Counted from the first letter of the stretch, positions 1 to 10,245 are shown. The stretch is DNA of 64,000 bases from Coenobita brevimanus (GCA_032717465.1 CM064670.1:16813431-16877430), one strand, 5' to 3'. Numbers and translations are program-made. Notes: generated by a model from the letters alone, not told the origin.

Positions 1-409
1 ACAAATGTGTTGATTTCTGTGTCTTATTTCATAAATTATTTTGACATGGTGCGGCGAATAACCTCTAAAGGAACACCAGCATCAGGAATATGGTCACAGG
101 TCATAAGCTAATTAACACTCAGATTACCACGTCTCACTCAAAGCAAAGAAAATCGTCTAGAAGCAACTGGAACAGAAAAATATTATTTTGTCCCATTTTC
201 AGGCCCCTCTGACAAACTCTTAGCTGAGTAAAATCGTCTAAGTTGGCTGGATTGGAATATTCGAGCTGTTCCAAAATATCAGTTAGGTTATAACTACTCA
301 GAAAAAGATAATTAGGCATCATCACTAAAAAACAGAAACAGCTCAACAAAAGAAAATTTATAAAACGAAACGCCGCAAACTCGGGCCTTTGAGCTGTCAA
401 CACAAAACG
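1..409. other. Unassigned AT-rich sequence
   Basis: I see no gene, known repeat or RNA here. An 89-codon open frame on the minus strand (134-403) begins at a GTG codon, is dominated by Leu and Phe, and has no motif or splice context that I recognise, so it is not called. Confidence 0.4.
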
Positions 410-1125
410 TCATTCGGTATGCCTCCGGAAGCCTTGCACACTGACTCGCCATTCACCTCCATGAACTTGCTGACCTGATCACTTCATTGTCCCTATATAC
501 TGTATCACTGACAAAAGTTTGGTCGAAATCCGTCCAGGGGTTCAGGAGATATCGCATCCACAAGGTTAAACTAAGTCGACCCCATATGACCGTGACCTTT
601 GACCCACTGACATTGCTGACCTAATCAGTTCATCATCCCTTCATACTGTATCACTGACAAAAGTTCGGTTGAGATCTGTTGTTGAGGGGTTTAGGAGATA
701 ATGCCCCCACAAAGACAAACTACGTCAACCCCACCTGACCTTGATATTTGAACCTTTGACCTAGCTGACCTCATCAGTTAATCATATCCTCATACTGCAT
801 CACTAACAAAAGTTTTGTTGGAATCTCAATGAGTTCATGAGGTATTGCACCCACAATAGTGTTACGGATGCACGCCCAAAAGGATAAGCTAGGTCGACCC
901 AATATGAACTTACCTTTGACCACTTGTCCTTGGTGACCTTATCAGTTCATCATCTCCTCATACCAGTACCCCATCACTGACAAAAGTTTGGTAAAAATCC
1001 ACTGATGGGTTCAGGAGATATCGCACACACAATAGTGTTATGGACACACACCCACACATGCAAAGATGGACAGACCAATCACTTAACGCCTCTTCCATCA
1101 CAGGTGGGAGGAGACATAACAAAGA
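410..1125 (+). repeat. Interspersed tandem-unit repeat R1, copy 1
   Basis: About four imperfect units of roughly 145 bp each run through the same phrases: a TGACCTTTGACC block, then a CTGACC..ATCAGTTCATC block, a CACTGACAAAAGTTTGGT block and a TTCAGGAGATATCGCA block. The copy starts near a GGTATGCCTC motif and ends in a short hairpin around CGCCTCTTCC/GGTGGGAGGAG. The second copy at about 8285-9110 is in the opposite orientation and shares both the internal units and the outer ends, so this is a defined dispersed element and not a simple satellite. It has no coding capacity. The class (SINE-like or MITE-like) is unresolved. Confidence 0.7.
593..605 (-). promoter_or_regulatory. DR1-like nuclear-receptor motif inside R1
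   Basis: TGACCT-T-TGACCC reads on the minus strand as GGGTCA, one base, AGGTCA, the direct-repeat-1 arrangement bound by RXR/HNF4-type receptors. Only the motif is observed; binding is inference. Confidence 0.3.
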
Positions 1126-1169
1126 GCACTTAGTGAGAGCAATACCAGCACCAACCCGCTGGTCTAGGA

Positions 1170-1440
1170 CTTTGCCCTGTGACCATTACTTTCGAGGTAT
1201 TTCTCTAAAATCGAATTACTTCATGTTTGTCCGACTAATTGTTCTAAAAATCAAGTCTCTTCGTCTTTGTTTTACCTTGAACTCTTCCACAAAGTAATGT
1301 CTACATTGGATAAAAACTGTTTAATTTGCCCTTACCATATGACCTAGACCCTTGGGCTATTGTTCTTTAAAACAAGAAATCAACCCCTTGGGTGACCCTT
1401 CATTCATCCTTCACGTTTAATCTAAAGCGTCAAATTTCTT
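1170..1440. repeat. Tandem-unit repeat R2, first block
   Basis: Roughly two degenerate units share phrases such as TTGTTCT.AAAA, CCTTCA or TCCTTGAAC, and CCACAAAGT with the larger block at 1960-2625. They have the same general architecture as R1, including a gaccTtgac..tttga motif in each unit. No coding potential is seen. Confidence 0.5.
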
Positions 1441-1700
1441 CTATTTATTTTGTTCACACAAAGGCACATGGTGGAATGTCCATTCGCTTGATGTAGTGCT
1501 CCTACTTTTTCACTCACCTTTATCATTCTTTTTTCTGTATCTGTCTTCTTCTCTTCATATTTCTTCCATCATCCTTGTCATTTTTATTACTCTTCTTTCT
1601 ACTTCAGGTGGTTCTACACTGAGTGACTAGCCCAGTGGTTTCTTGTAACCCAGGAAACCATTTACAATGCTGGTTGTTAATAATATAACCAAATAACGGG
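1441..1700 (+). repeat. Diverged copy of hairpin SINE family (SINE-H)
   Basis: This old copy of the family at 25064, 31046, 40105 and 59040 keeps CTACACTGAGTGAC, the imperfect hairpin arms TGGTTTC and GAAACCA (1634-1663), and the ATATAACCAAAT end. The tRNA-like segment is missing. It splits R2 into two blocks, so it may have inserted into R2. Confidence 0.55.
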
Positions 1701-1959
1701 ATGACGTTGAGCCAAGTATAGTGCCCCTGTTAACTACATGGAGACACACAAATGCAGTAGCCATCCTGGAACCAAACCTCCACATTGTACCCCGCAATGT
1801 TGTAATGAACCCTCGTGTACCAGATGGGAACAGACAGCACTGCAGGGACAGTTGTTTGCCTGCGGTTTATGGGTCTGCTTGGCCACAGACTGAGGTAACT
1901 CAACAGCATCAACAACATCACGAAGACATATGTCTCAGACTTGGAACTGGCTCTTTATG

Positions 1960-2624
1960 CTGACCTTTGAATGACTGTTCTCAAAACTGGATCTCTTCGT
2001 TCTTGCCTGATCTTTAACGAATCTACAAAGTTTGGTTCAATTAAGAACAAACTGTTTGCGTTCACCTTAACCTGTAACCCTAGAATAGGACTTTTTTCCA
2101 TTACTTACCTCTGACTGTCTTCGAAATCAGCCTTTCATTCTTGCATGGTTCTCATTTCTTCCACAAAGTTTTTTAAACTGGATGACCTCTGCAAGTTGGA
2201 CTTATCCGGTATCCTTGACCTATGATGCATTGTTCTCAGAAACAACAGATTTACTCCTTGTCTAACCCTCAACCATTCCACCAAGTTTAGTAGACACACG
2301 ATTAAAACCGAGAAATTTTGAAAATGAACATGGGCGCTCGTGCATTTTTCTTATTTTTACCTTGCCCTATATCCTTGACCTTTGAGCAACAGCTCTCAAA
2401 ACTGAACCACTTCAATCTTGCCTTATCCTCAACCTTTACTCTAAGTTCTGTCAAAAGCGGATAGAAACTCCAAGCTGATTTTGCAAGGTCAACGTTTGGC
2501 CTAGCCCTGTGACCTTGACTTTTGACTTATTGTTCTCTAGAGCAACAGGTATCCTCGTTGTCCAACCATAAACACTTTGATCAATTTTGGAAAAATTGGA
2601 TACAGACTGTTTGAGTATTTGGGG

Positions 2625-2625
<1 letters not shown>
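1960..2625. repeat. Tandem-unit repeat R2, second block
   Basis: Five or so imperfect units of about 125-135 bp repeat the order: TGACCTTTGA, TGTTCTCAAAACTG, a CTTCGTTCTTGCCT-like block, a CCACAAAGTTT block, then ACTGTTTG. The array runs directly into a CA microsatellite. It is noncoding. Confidence 0.6.
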
Positions 2626-2695
<70 letters not shown>

Positions 2696-2698
2696 CAG
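2626..2698. repeat. (CA)n microsatellite
   Basis: About 36 CA dinucleotides with one CG interruption near the right end. The long Val-Cys open frame on the minus strand here comes only from this repeat. Confidence 0.97.
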
Positions 2699-3420
2699 AT
2701 GAAAACATAACACCCGTTCTCACTCCATGTGCGCAGATTTCATAAGCATGCAGAAACATGGACCTGACTGTAGTAAGTCGCTGGTGATCTCTAGGTTTGT
2801 CTTTTGGAGGAATACTTTTGTTTAGTCTAAGAAAAAAAAAAAAATCCAATGACATTCATAACAACAAGCACCATATAATGTCACTCTTAGCCACAGGATA
2901 AGTATCATCATAAAACATTAATCATCATCATCAACAGTCACCACATTCAAGTAACCGTCCAGGTTGTCGCTGGTAAGTCCTCCCCAAGGCGGAAGGAAGG
3001 CTGTTGCCAGGTGGTTACTGACTCACTCACTCACTCTTTCCCCACAAATGTTACTCAGCTAGAGGGGACCCTGATCCTGGATCAGTAACGATAATGAAGT
3101 TTGATCATTGCTAGACGGCAACAGCATCATGAAGGCTGTAGGCAAAATCAATGATGTGAACAAGTTCTGTACCTGCAACAAACTTAACGAGTTGTCAGAC
3201 GTGGATGGGTGAGGTGATGACAGTTTCTCTTGCAGCATCGGCATTATCTTCAGCTCTGGATAGTTCGTTGCTTGCCCCCCCTCCCTTCTTTACTGCAGTA
3301 ACTACATAACGTTAAAAAAAAAAAAAAAATCATGCTTCACCATACCACTTCTTACTGGTTATAGGTTATTCTCAGCCTAGAAGTCGACAGCTTCATCCAT
3401 CACTACGGCAGCTTAATGCA
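2699..3420. other. Unassigned sequence
   Basis: Contains a poly-A run near 3314-3330 and short CATCAT and CACTCACT runs. I recognise no gene, tRNA or element end. Confidence 0.35.
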
Positions 3421-3429
3421 GCAGGCTGA

Positions 3430-4330
3430 CTATGAAGCCTTTAAGGGGTTCAATGCTCCACCTTTCTTCCTGTGCCTTTTCCAAGTCTGCTGATCTAGAA
3501 TGAACAGGGACCTGTTGTTAAACTCTTCAATAGGACTCTTGTGGCGCTCCAGAACATTGTTCTGATCAACCTTGAGGCGAACCTGCTTCGAAACCCGAAA
3601 AAATTTTGGTGCACGTTCGATATACTGTATTACTGAATCCGACAACGGAATGCACAAACTCCTGTCGCAGCGCAAGCCAACACCATCGAAAGTCTCTTCA
3701 TTCACTGTTTTCCACTGAGCAGCGATGTCATTCACAGCCTCCATGATGCTACTTTTCCGGAACATATCGAGAAAGTCTCCAGCATCCTGTTCATTAGCAT
3801 TTATTGCTTTCCCCTCGACTTTAACCACGTCAGTTTGCAGTCTGGTGACGTATTCTTTATTTTATTCTTTAAATCTACACGATTTTATGCACTTTAGGAT
3901 AGATTTTTCGTACTGCTGGGATTAGGTATATATGAAAAGAATACGTCACCGACGCCTACACAGGTGGGTTCGAGTTTCAAAGCACTAAAACAAACTTAAG
4001 CCAGCTTTTAAAAACAACTCCTAGGTGGCCACTGACTGTTCCCTTCCGCTGCTTCAGGTCTTCCCACAACTTGCTGGCCTCATCCACCATGACGATAATG
4101 GCGGATAGATGCATATGATACTGCGTTTGGTCCTCTCTCTACACTTGGCGTAGCTCATCCATCCTTTTGATAACCGGTTCCCATATCATGCTGATTTCTT
4201 CGTGTCATGTTCTGTGCTGTGGCCTTTAGTTTTAAGACCTTCTTTACAACTGTCGCCGTGTACACAGCTGGTGGAAGTGAACCCCTCACCTGTCTCTTGA
4301 TGCCTGATTGCGTTAAGCTTTAAAATTGCC
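3430..4330 (-). pseudogene. Tigger/pogo-type DNA transposase relic
   Basis: The minus strand carries two separated matches to Tigger (pogo, Tc1/mariner superfamily) transposases, which cut and paste DNA through a DDE nuclease after binding with a CENP-B-like HTH domain. The part nearer the promoter end (about 4100-4330) reads, over more than one frame, as the second DNA-binding helix region, with an EDQTQ...LSAI core and K/L spacing typical of the family. The 132-codon open frame 3430-3828 has the C-terminal pattern DFLDMFRKSSIMEAV followed by IAAQWKTVNEET, where family members have a W..V...T motif. The frames are interrupted and the DDE core is not intact, so this is a dead copy. Terminal repeats were not found. 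The family assignment rests on motif memory and not on a search. Confidence 0.55.
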
Positions 4331-4338
4331 ATTTAGCC

Positions 4339-4542
4339 TTGATGGACTATGTGGTTGTGTCTAGGAATGTAATAGGAAGATTGTTGGATGTGAGAGTTCT
4401 GAGAGGGGAGGGTGGAGGTATGTCTGACCACTACCTGGTGGAGGGAAAGTTAAGAGTAGGTAAGAGATGGGTGAGAGCTAGGAGGGTTAGGTGTGGCAGG
4501 GAGGTTTTGAAAGTGAGTTGGATAAAAGAGAGAAAAAGATAG
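4339..4542 (+). pseudogene. LINE-A endonuclease C-terminal fragment
   Basis: Encodes the last part of an APE-type endonuclease, ending in the GMSDHYLVEGKLRVGK block whose SDH motif is catalytic in this family. It stops soon after KVSW because, compared with the arm copies, one of two tandem GAGT units near 4514 is missing. That 4-base loss shifts the frame relative to the reverse transcriptase. Most of the domain is absent because the element is 5'-truncated. Confidence 0.8.
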
Positions 4543-6647
4543 AGTATCAGGAGAAATTGAAAGATGAGTGGAACGCAGATAAAGATCGGGAAAATGGCAG
4601 TGTGGAGGAGGAATGGCAGTTGTTTAAGAGTGCTGTGGTGGAGCATGCAGAAGAGGTGTGTGGTGTGAGACGTGTGGGTGGTGGTGTAAGAAAAGGAAGT
4701 GAATGGTGGTGCGAGGAAGTAAGTATGGCTGTGGCTGAGAAGAGACGTGCATATGAAGTGTGGCTGCAGAGGAAGGATGAGATGTCATATGAAAGGTATA
4801 AGGAAAAGAGGAATAGAGCGAGAAGGGCTGTGCGTGATGCTAAAGTGGCAGCAGATGAGAGGTGGGGTAGGCGGCTGACAGAGAATTTTCAACAGAATAA
4901 GAAAATGTTTTGGAAGGAGGTGAAAAGGGTGCGAAAGGGAGAGTCTGGGAAGGAAGAACGAGTAAAAGCAGAGGATGGAAGGATGTTAATTGAGATGGAT
5001 GCAGTAAGGAAGAGATGGGCAGAGTATTTTGAAAGATTGTTAAATGTAGAGGAGGAAAACGTGGCTGAGATTGTGGCAGATAGAAGGGTGCAAGGAATAA
5101 ATGTGTTGGGAGAGTTGAATGATTCTTTGATCACGAAGGAGGAAGTGGAGAAGGCAGTAAAGGAGATGAAAACAGGGAAAGCTGCAGGTATGGATGGGTG
5201 TGCTGTGGAATGCCTGAAGGGTGGTGGAGTGACTATTGTTGACTGGTTAGTAAGATTATTGAATGTGTGCTTTGAGAAAGGTATGGTGCCAATTGACTGG
5301 GCAAGTGCTTGTGTGGTCCCGTTGTATAAAAGCAAGGGTGATAAGTATGAATGTACTAGCTTTAGGGGTATAAGTCTGTTGAGTGTTGTAGGTAAAGTGT
5401 ATGGTAGAGTGTTAATTATGAGAGTTAGAGAGGGTACAGAGGGAGTGATTAGTGATGAGCAGTGTGGCTTTAGGAGAGGGAGGGGATGCGTTGATCAGGT
5501 GTTTGCTGTGAGACAAGTGTGTGAAAAGTATTTAGCGAAAGGCAAGGATGTGTTTTGGGCATTTATGGATTTAGAGAAAGCGTATGATAGAATTGATAGG
5601 GAGGCTTTGTGGACTGTTTTAAGATTGTATGGACTTGATGGTAGGTTACTAAAAGGGGTGAAAAGTTTTTATGTAAATAGTAGAGCGTGTGTAAGAGTGG
5701 GAAATGCTGTGAGTGATTGGTTTCCCGTGAGAGTGGGGCTGCAACAGGGATGTGTGATGTCGCCTTGGTTGTTTAATATTTACATGGATGGTGTTGTAAG
5801 GGAGGTGAATGCAAGAGTTTTAGGTGGTCTGAGTCTAGTAAATGTTGATGGAGGAGAGTGGAATCTGAAGCAACTGCTGTTTGCAGATGATACTGCATTG
5901 GTGACTGATTCAGAGGAGAAATTGAGACAGTTGGTAGAGGAGTTTGGAAGGGTGTGTGAAAGGAGGAAATTGAAAGTAAATGAGAATAAGAGTAAAGTGA
6001 TGAAGTGTACGAGGTTGATAGATGGTAGGGGGATGAATATAGTTTTGAATGGTGAGTTGCTTGAGGAGGTAGATTGTTTTAAATATCTAGGGTCACATGT
6101 TGCTGTGGATGGAAGAATAGATGCAGAAGTGAAGTTTAGAATTAATGAAGTAGGAAAGGTGCTGGGAGGAATGAAAAAAGTGTTTAAATGTCGTTTGCTT
6201 AGAATGGATGTAAAGAGAAGGCTGTATGAGGGTGTTGTGGTACCGACTGCGTTATATGGGGCTGAAACATGGAATATGGGTGTAGCAGAGAGGAAAAGTT
6301 TGAATGTAATGGAGATGAGATGTCTGAGGAGTATGTGTGGAGTGACGCGTATGGATCGAGTGCGAAATGATGAAGTGCGAAGGAGAACTGGAGTTGTTCG
6401 GGAGATGGCTGGTAGAGTTGAGCAGAGGGTGTTGCAATGGTTTGGGCATATGGAGAGAATGGATAATGAGCGATTGGTGAAAAAGATAACTAGATCTGAT
6501 GTGAGAGGTGTAAGACTGAGAGGAAGACCACGAATAGGATGGATGGACAGTGTGAAGAGAGCGCTGGATGCGAGAGGGATGTCTGTTGAGCAAGGAAGAG
6601 TGGCTGTGCATGACAGAAATAAATGGAGAGAAATTGTGAATGAATAA
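4491..6647 (+). CDS. LINE-A reverse transcriptase (718 codons open)
   Basis: This long open frame encodes the linker, reverse transcriptase and C-terminal domain of a non-LTR retrotransposon; it copies element RNA at a nicked chromosomal site. In order it shows a charged linker (to about residue 180), KTGKAAGMDG, the FRGISLLSVVGKVYGR block, CGFRRGRGCVDQ, FMDLEKAYDR, GLQQGCVMSPWLFNIYMDG, the catalytic FADDTAL (DNA about 5880-5897), KYLGSH, and the C-terminal WFGHMERMD, RGRPRIGWMD. The annotated first Met is not the biological start: the natural frame came from the endonuclease upstream and was lost by a 4-base deletion. The catalytic Asp pair is intact and no internal stop occurs, so the reverse transcriptase part is the best preserved in this window. 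Without the endonuclease it should not be autonomous. Confidence 0.88.
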   Translation: MWQGGFESELDKREKKIEYQEKLKDEWNADKDRENGSVEEEWQLFKSAVVEHAEEVCGVRRVGGGVRKGSEWWCEEVSMAVAEKRRAYEVWLQRKDEMSYERYKEKRNRARRAVRDAKVAADERWGRRLTENFQQNKKMFWKEVKRVRKGESGKEERVKAEDGRMLIEMDAVRKRWAEYFERLLNVEEENVAEIVADRRVQGINVLGELNDSLITKEEVEKAVKEMKTGKAAGMDGCAVECLKGGGVTIVDWLVRLLNVCFEKGMVPIDWASACVVPLYKSKGDKYECTSFRGISLLSVVGKVYGRVLIMRVREGTEGVISDEQCGFRRGRGCVDQVFAVRQVCEKYLAKGKDVFWAFMDLEKAYDRIDREALWTVLRLYGLDGRLLKGVKSFYVNSRACVRVGNAVSDWFPVRVGLQQGCVMSPWLFNIYMDGVVREVNARVLGGLSLVNVDGGEWNLKQLLFADDTALVTDSEEKLRQLVEEFGRVCERRKLKVNENKSKVMKCTRLIDGRGMNIVLNGELLEEVDCFKYLGSHVAVDGRIDAEVKFRINEVGKVLGGMKKVFKCRLLRMDVKRRLYEGVVVPTALYGAETWNMGVAERKSLNVMEMRCLRSMCGVTRMDRVRNDEVRRRTGVVREMAGRVEQRVLQWFGHMERMDNERLVKKITRSDVRGVRLRGRPRIGWMDSVKRALDARGMSVEQGRVAVHDRNKWREIVNE

Positions 6648-6973
6648 GTGATGACGCAGCATTGAGGGGATATGCTCCCGCATTTGGTCTGATCAGCTAG
6701 TCAGGTCAGGTGTGGGTAAGGGGATGGGTCTGTTATGATGTGGCAGGGGTAAACCAGTTCTGCTGTCGGGCCCTGCTGTGGATGTCACTGCTTGCATTGC
6801 GCAGTTGACCCTTGTGCGGTGTGATGCGGTGAGGATCTGTCCGTTCTCCCCTTTGGGGCTAAGATGCGAATGAATGTGTTTGAATGGATGAGTAAATGGA
6901 GTGTGAGTCGTCCTGTCTCGGCTACCTCCCTTTCCTTGGGGGAAGCAGCCTAGGTATATAGATAGATAGATAG
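6648..6973 (+). repeat. LINE-A 3' UTR and GATA tail
   Basis: About 310 bp is conserved in all three A copies, beginning GTGATGACGCAGC and ending GCAGCCTAGGTATATA, followed by (GATA)4. The arm copies have TA-type tails at the same point. The conserved 3' end is probably the recognition region for the element's own reverse transcriptase (inference). Confidence 0.8.
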
Positions 6974-7234
6974 CATTACCATCAGACTATTGACGTTGGC
7001 CTTACTGAAGACACCAGACTAAGCAACACACTTATTTTCATTTTAGATCTCAACATATCTTGATTATTGTTAACAATTATTAAGCAGAGACCACATTATT
7101 TTTTATATAAATGTTTCAGTACTGCATACTATCCTTACTCTTAATATGTACAGTCCAGCGATGGTGGCATGGGTTGGATAATTTCTGACCACGACATTGT
7201 ATGCTCTTCTCTCTCGCTAATTATCAATTTTGCG
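6974..7234. other. Unassigned AT-rich sequence
   Basis: No gene or repeat recognised between the LINE tail and the microsatellite. Confidence 0.4.
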
Positions 7235-7298
7235 CTTATATTTATATATCTATCTATCTATATCTACATATCTATCTATCTATATCTATATATCTATA

Positions 7299-7365
<67 letters not shown>
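7235..7365. repeat. (TATC)n/(TA)n compound microsatellite
   Basis: A TATC-rich stretch with ATATCTA variants changes into about 30 uninterrupted TA units from 7300. Confidence 0.95.
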
Positions 7366-7367
<2 letters not shown>

Positions 7368-7519
7368 TACCATTCGCAATTGAAGTACAGATCATATTGT
7401 GCTTAATAACAAGAAACTCATATCAGACAAAAACTGCGTGTTGTCTTGGGCTGGCTAGTCGGCGACCATTCCATTTTACATATGTATGAGACGTTGACAG
7501 TTTTGATTATGGGTGGTAA

Positions 7520-7975
7520 AACAAAGCTAGACTGAGCATAAGCCACACACTTCAGTTATCATCTTCAGTGTACTCTCCGTCTACATCCACAGACTTGTTC
7601 CAATACTGCTGATGAAAACATCACTGAACTCTTATCCTGACTCTTCAGGACGCACGTCGTTTCACGCTGTATCCCATCAGTGATGTTGCCAACAATCACT
7701 CCACTTCGTACTGCGTTTGTTTCTCACTGCCTCACACAAACGATTTAAAATTTTCAAGCACAAATCTCAGTTAACAGTAGCATAATCAGGAGAAATCTGT
7801 ATGCACAATACCTTTTATGTCAATAAATCCAAGCAGCACTGAATTATGATTTCAGTCTTGATTGACAAGTTCTGAGGGTTCTCGATGACAATGATGTCTT
7901 CAGCTAAGAGCTCTTTTTTGATATGAGGGTGATATGCAGCATGTAAGCTAAGGTTCCACCCGTGTTATGACGCTG
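7520..7975 (-). pseudogene. Mariner-like transposase relic
   Basis: Read on the minus strand across interruptions, this stretch shows the mariner/SETMAR-type pattern: a TVN block, then LKILNRLCEAVRNKRS (family: YLEVLKRLREAVRRKRP), and at the end WNKSVDVDGEYTEDDN directly before a stop, matching the typical mariner C-terminus (W.KCI...GDYFEGD). The part between these blocks, including the third catalytic Asp region, appears deleted, and stops interrupt the frame. It is a dead fragment. I did not find terminal inverted repeats. The call depends on spaced residue matches and would be settled by a profile search. Confidence 0.5.
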
Positions 7976-8284
7976 CATCAGAATGTTGGATGTGATGCAC
8001 ATCAAATCAGTCAGGCTGAAGGAAGAAATGACATGATGCTGCTTGTAATTATGTGTGGGGATGACTGGCGTAAATCTGGTCGTAATGTATATACAAAAAC
8101 ACCGATGGTGTGCGGGTCATATAACCATAATCTTGCCCCTGCTGCAGTGCACTGGCACATGGTTTTGCTTCCCCCAGTGAATTATGGCAACTAGCCGAGT
8201 GACTAATAAGTGATAGGCAATGGCACGAATCACTGGTCATTCATTATTAGTTGGTGGGACTGCAATTAGGTGTTGTTATCTGTC
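7976..8284. other. Unassigned sequence
   Basis: Nothing recognised; two short open frames on opposite strands overlap here and neither has a motif. Confidence 0.35.
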
Positions 8285-9110
8285 ACATATAATGCTTCCG
8301 CCCAAATATGGTGGAGGCATCAAGTGATTGATCTGTCCGTGCGTGGGGGTGGGCGTATGTGTGTCAATAGCACTAATGTGAGCACGATATCTCTTGAACC
8401 CACTGATGGATTTTCACCAAACGTTTGTCATTGATTCAGTAGAAGGAGATGGTGAAGTAATTAGGTCAGCTAGGTCAAAGAGTCAAAGGTCAAGGTCATA
8501 CTGGGTCGACTTACTTCATCATTGTGGATGCGATATCTCCTGCACCACTTACCAGATTTTGACCAAACTTTTTTGTGTGATACGGTATGAAAGGTCAATT
8601 AAATAGCTAGGTCAGCAAGGTCAAAGGTCAATTGTCAAGGTCATATGGGGCTGACTTAGTTTATCCTTGTGAGTGTGTGCCCGTTTCAATATTGAGGGCG
8701 TGATATCTCCTGAACCCATCGACGGATTTCTACTTAATTTTTGTCAATGATACAGTATGAGGATATGATGAACCCATTAGGTCAGCTAGGTCAAGGTCAT
8801 ATGGAGTTGACTTAGTTTATGCTTGTGGGCTCGATATCTCCTGAACCCCTCAACGGATTATGACCAAACTTTTGTCAATGATACAGTATGAAGGAATGAT
8901 GAACTGAGTAGGTCAGCAAAGTCAAGGGTCAAAGGTCATACGGGGTCAGCTTAGTTTATCTCTAAGAGTGCAATATCTCTTGAACCCCTTGATGGATTTC
9001 GACCAAACTTTTGTCACTGATACAGTATGAAGGGACGATGAACTGACTAGGTCAGCAATGTCTTGGAGACTGTATGGAAAGTCCATGCAAAACTCTTGCC
9101 TGAGGCATAC
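8285..9110 (-). repeat. Interspersed tandem-unit repeat R1, copy 2 (inverted)
   Basis: Reverse-complement relative of 410-1125, with five or six units carrying GATATCTCCTGAACCC, a GACCAAACTTTTGTCA.TGATACAGTATGA phrase and an AGGTCAGC.AGGTCAAAGGTCA phrase. Both outer ends agree with copy 1: GGTATGCCTC at the high-coordinate side and a CGGACAGATCAATCACTTGATGC-type end at the low side. The unit number differs between copies, as expected of tandem units that expand and contract. Confidence 0.7.
8618..8630 (+). promoter_or_regulatory. Perfect DR1 nuclear-receptor motif in R1
   Basis: AGGTCA-A-AGGTCA is an exact direct repeat with one-base spacing. Related arrangements occur in other units: two abutting AGGTCA at 8487-8498 and GGGTCA-A-AGGTCA at 8926-8938. 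The motif is visible; receptor binding is inference. Confidence 0.35.
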
Positions 9111-9464
9111 CAAGCGATGCTTTGCATCGACAGCTCGGGGTTTCTTGCCACTTTATTTTCATTTTAAAGTAGAAAGATACTAGTTAATGTTATGGATCAT
9201 AATACATAAATCAAATTTAGTAGACATAGTATTAGACAACACATGAATAATGATCTTCAGTTGGCAAGTCAGCAACCATACCATTGTATGCACATATCTC
9301 TCATTTTCACGTGCAGCTCAAAAATATCTATTGCCATTCACAGTTATAATGCACACATAACATTTTCTAGAACTAGAGGGGCACTCAGAGCAGGGCCTCT
9401 CTCCGATAAGGGCAACGTAATTTCCATACCACTCTTCATAATGGGTTAGGTTATCTCATCATTG
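9111..9464. other. Unassigned sequence
   Basis: No gene, RNA or element end recognised. Confidence 0.35.
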
Positions 9465-9890
9465 ATTAAGGTTTCGCAAGAAGTGTTTTCCTGCTCCACA
9501 ATCTGTAATACGATCCGGATCGGTCTCAAAAGCCAATCGATTGTTCCCTGGGACATGGGCTATCTACCTACCAAATCTGGTCCAAATCTCTTTTTGTTTT
9601 TGAGTAATCCTGCTAACAGACAACTAACAAACTAACAAACAGGGTTGAAAACATACTGTCCTTGTCGGAAAGACTTGATTAGGGTTTCGCAAAAACAGTT
9701 TTCCGGATTCAGAATCTGGAATACGATCTGGATCGGTCCCAAAATTTAATCGATTGTTCCCTTGGACATGGGCTATCTACCCACCAAATTTCGTCCAAAT
9801 CTCTCCTTTAGTTTTTTAGTAAGCCTGCTAACAAACAAACAAACAAGGGTGAAAAACATACTCTCAATGTCGGAGAGAATTAAAAGAACA
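9465..9890 (+). repeat. Two-unit tandem repeat R3
   Basis: Two diverged units of about 205-210 bp lie head to tail. Each runs from GATTA.GGTTTCGCAA through GATC(C/T)GGATCGGT and CAATCGATTGTTCCC to CTGCTAACA followed by AACAAAC runs. The ACAAACAAAC end resembles the ends of other repeats here (48600-48870) that also finish in short tandem runs. Noncoding. Confidence 0.65.
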
Positions 9891-10245
9891 ATATCCTAGT
9901 ACCACAGCACGTGTCTAGGGCAGTCATGGTCTTTAACCCACTGGACGCAACATACCTCATGAGATGTTTCTAGAGGGTTGCTACATACTTCTTCACAGGG
10001 ATATTCTAAATCTTGTACCACAAAGATTCTGGAGGGAGCAATGTCACACAAATTTTGCTGCAGGTTTGCTTTCATTTCTTATCAGACTCATCCCCACCCA
10101 CAAGGTTAAGTCCAAAAACAAAGGAATAGTAGCAACATCTGACACTCACGATGGCACCCAACGAAGGCTCAAACCTGTATAGAACACTAAAAGCTGCATG
10201 CAAGGCCAACAGTGGCTAAAGAAGAGATAGAGGGATTAAATATAC
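9891..10245. other. Unassigned sequence upstream of LTR
   Basis: No gene recognised. A 72-codon open frame at 9964-10182 lacks motifs. Confidence 0.35.

Larger units (their letters stand above)
4337..6957 (+). mobile_element. Non-LTR retrotransposon, LINE family A, 5'-truncated
   Basis: This LINE copy starts inside the endonuclease domain and runs through the reverse transcriptase and a 3' UTR of about 300 bp to a GATA-type tail (6958-6973). Two related copies lie in the arms of the inverted repeat (36594-39588 and 59880-62860) and extend further 5'. Copies move by target-primed reverse transcription, which explains both the 5' truncation and the short tandem tail in place of poly-A. The C-terminal WFGHMERMD and GRPRIGW region resembles CFDP2/BovB-like (RTE-type) elements. 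The clade is an inference. Confidence 0.88.

Noticed and set aside
134..403. 89-codon minus-strand open frame
   Set aside because: Starts at GTG, biased to Leu/Phe, with no motif, splice or homology clue.
2451..2855. Open frame through (CA)n with a Val-Cys run
   Set aside because: Product of the microsatellite; the same applies to His-Thr, Tyr-Ile, Arg-Glu and Leu-Ser frames at 15 kb, 26 kb, 30 kb, 31 kb and 59 kb.
3059..3244. Minus-strand frame as further Tigger sequence
   Set aside because: No recognisable transposase pattern; left unassigned.
6252..6683. Ser/His-rich minus-strand frames opposite LINE reverse transcriptases (also 17895-18602, 37196-37771, 43506-44393, 61678-62259)
   Set aside because: Antisense shadows of the LINE frames; low-complexity composition follows from codon bias on the coding strand.
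9465..9890. CRISPR-like array in the regular repeats
   Set aside because: Only two long diverged units with no spacers; the genome is eukaryotic.
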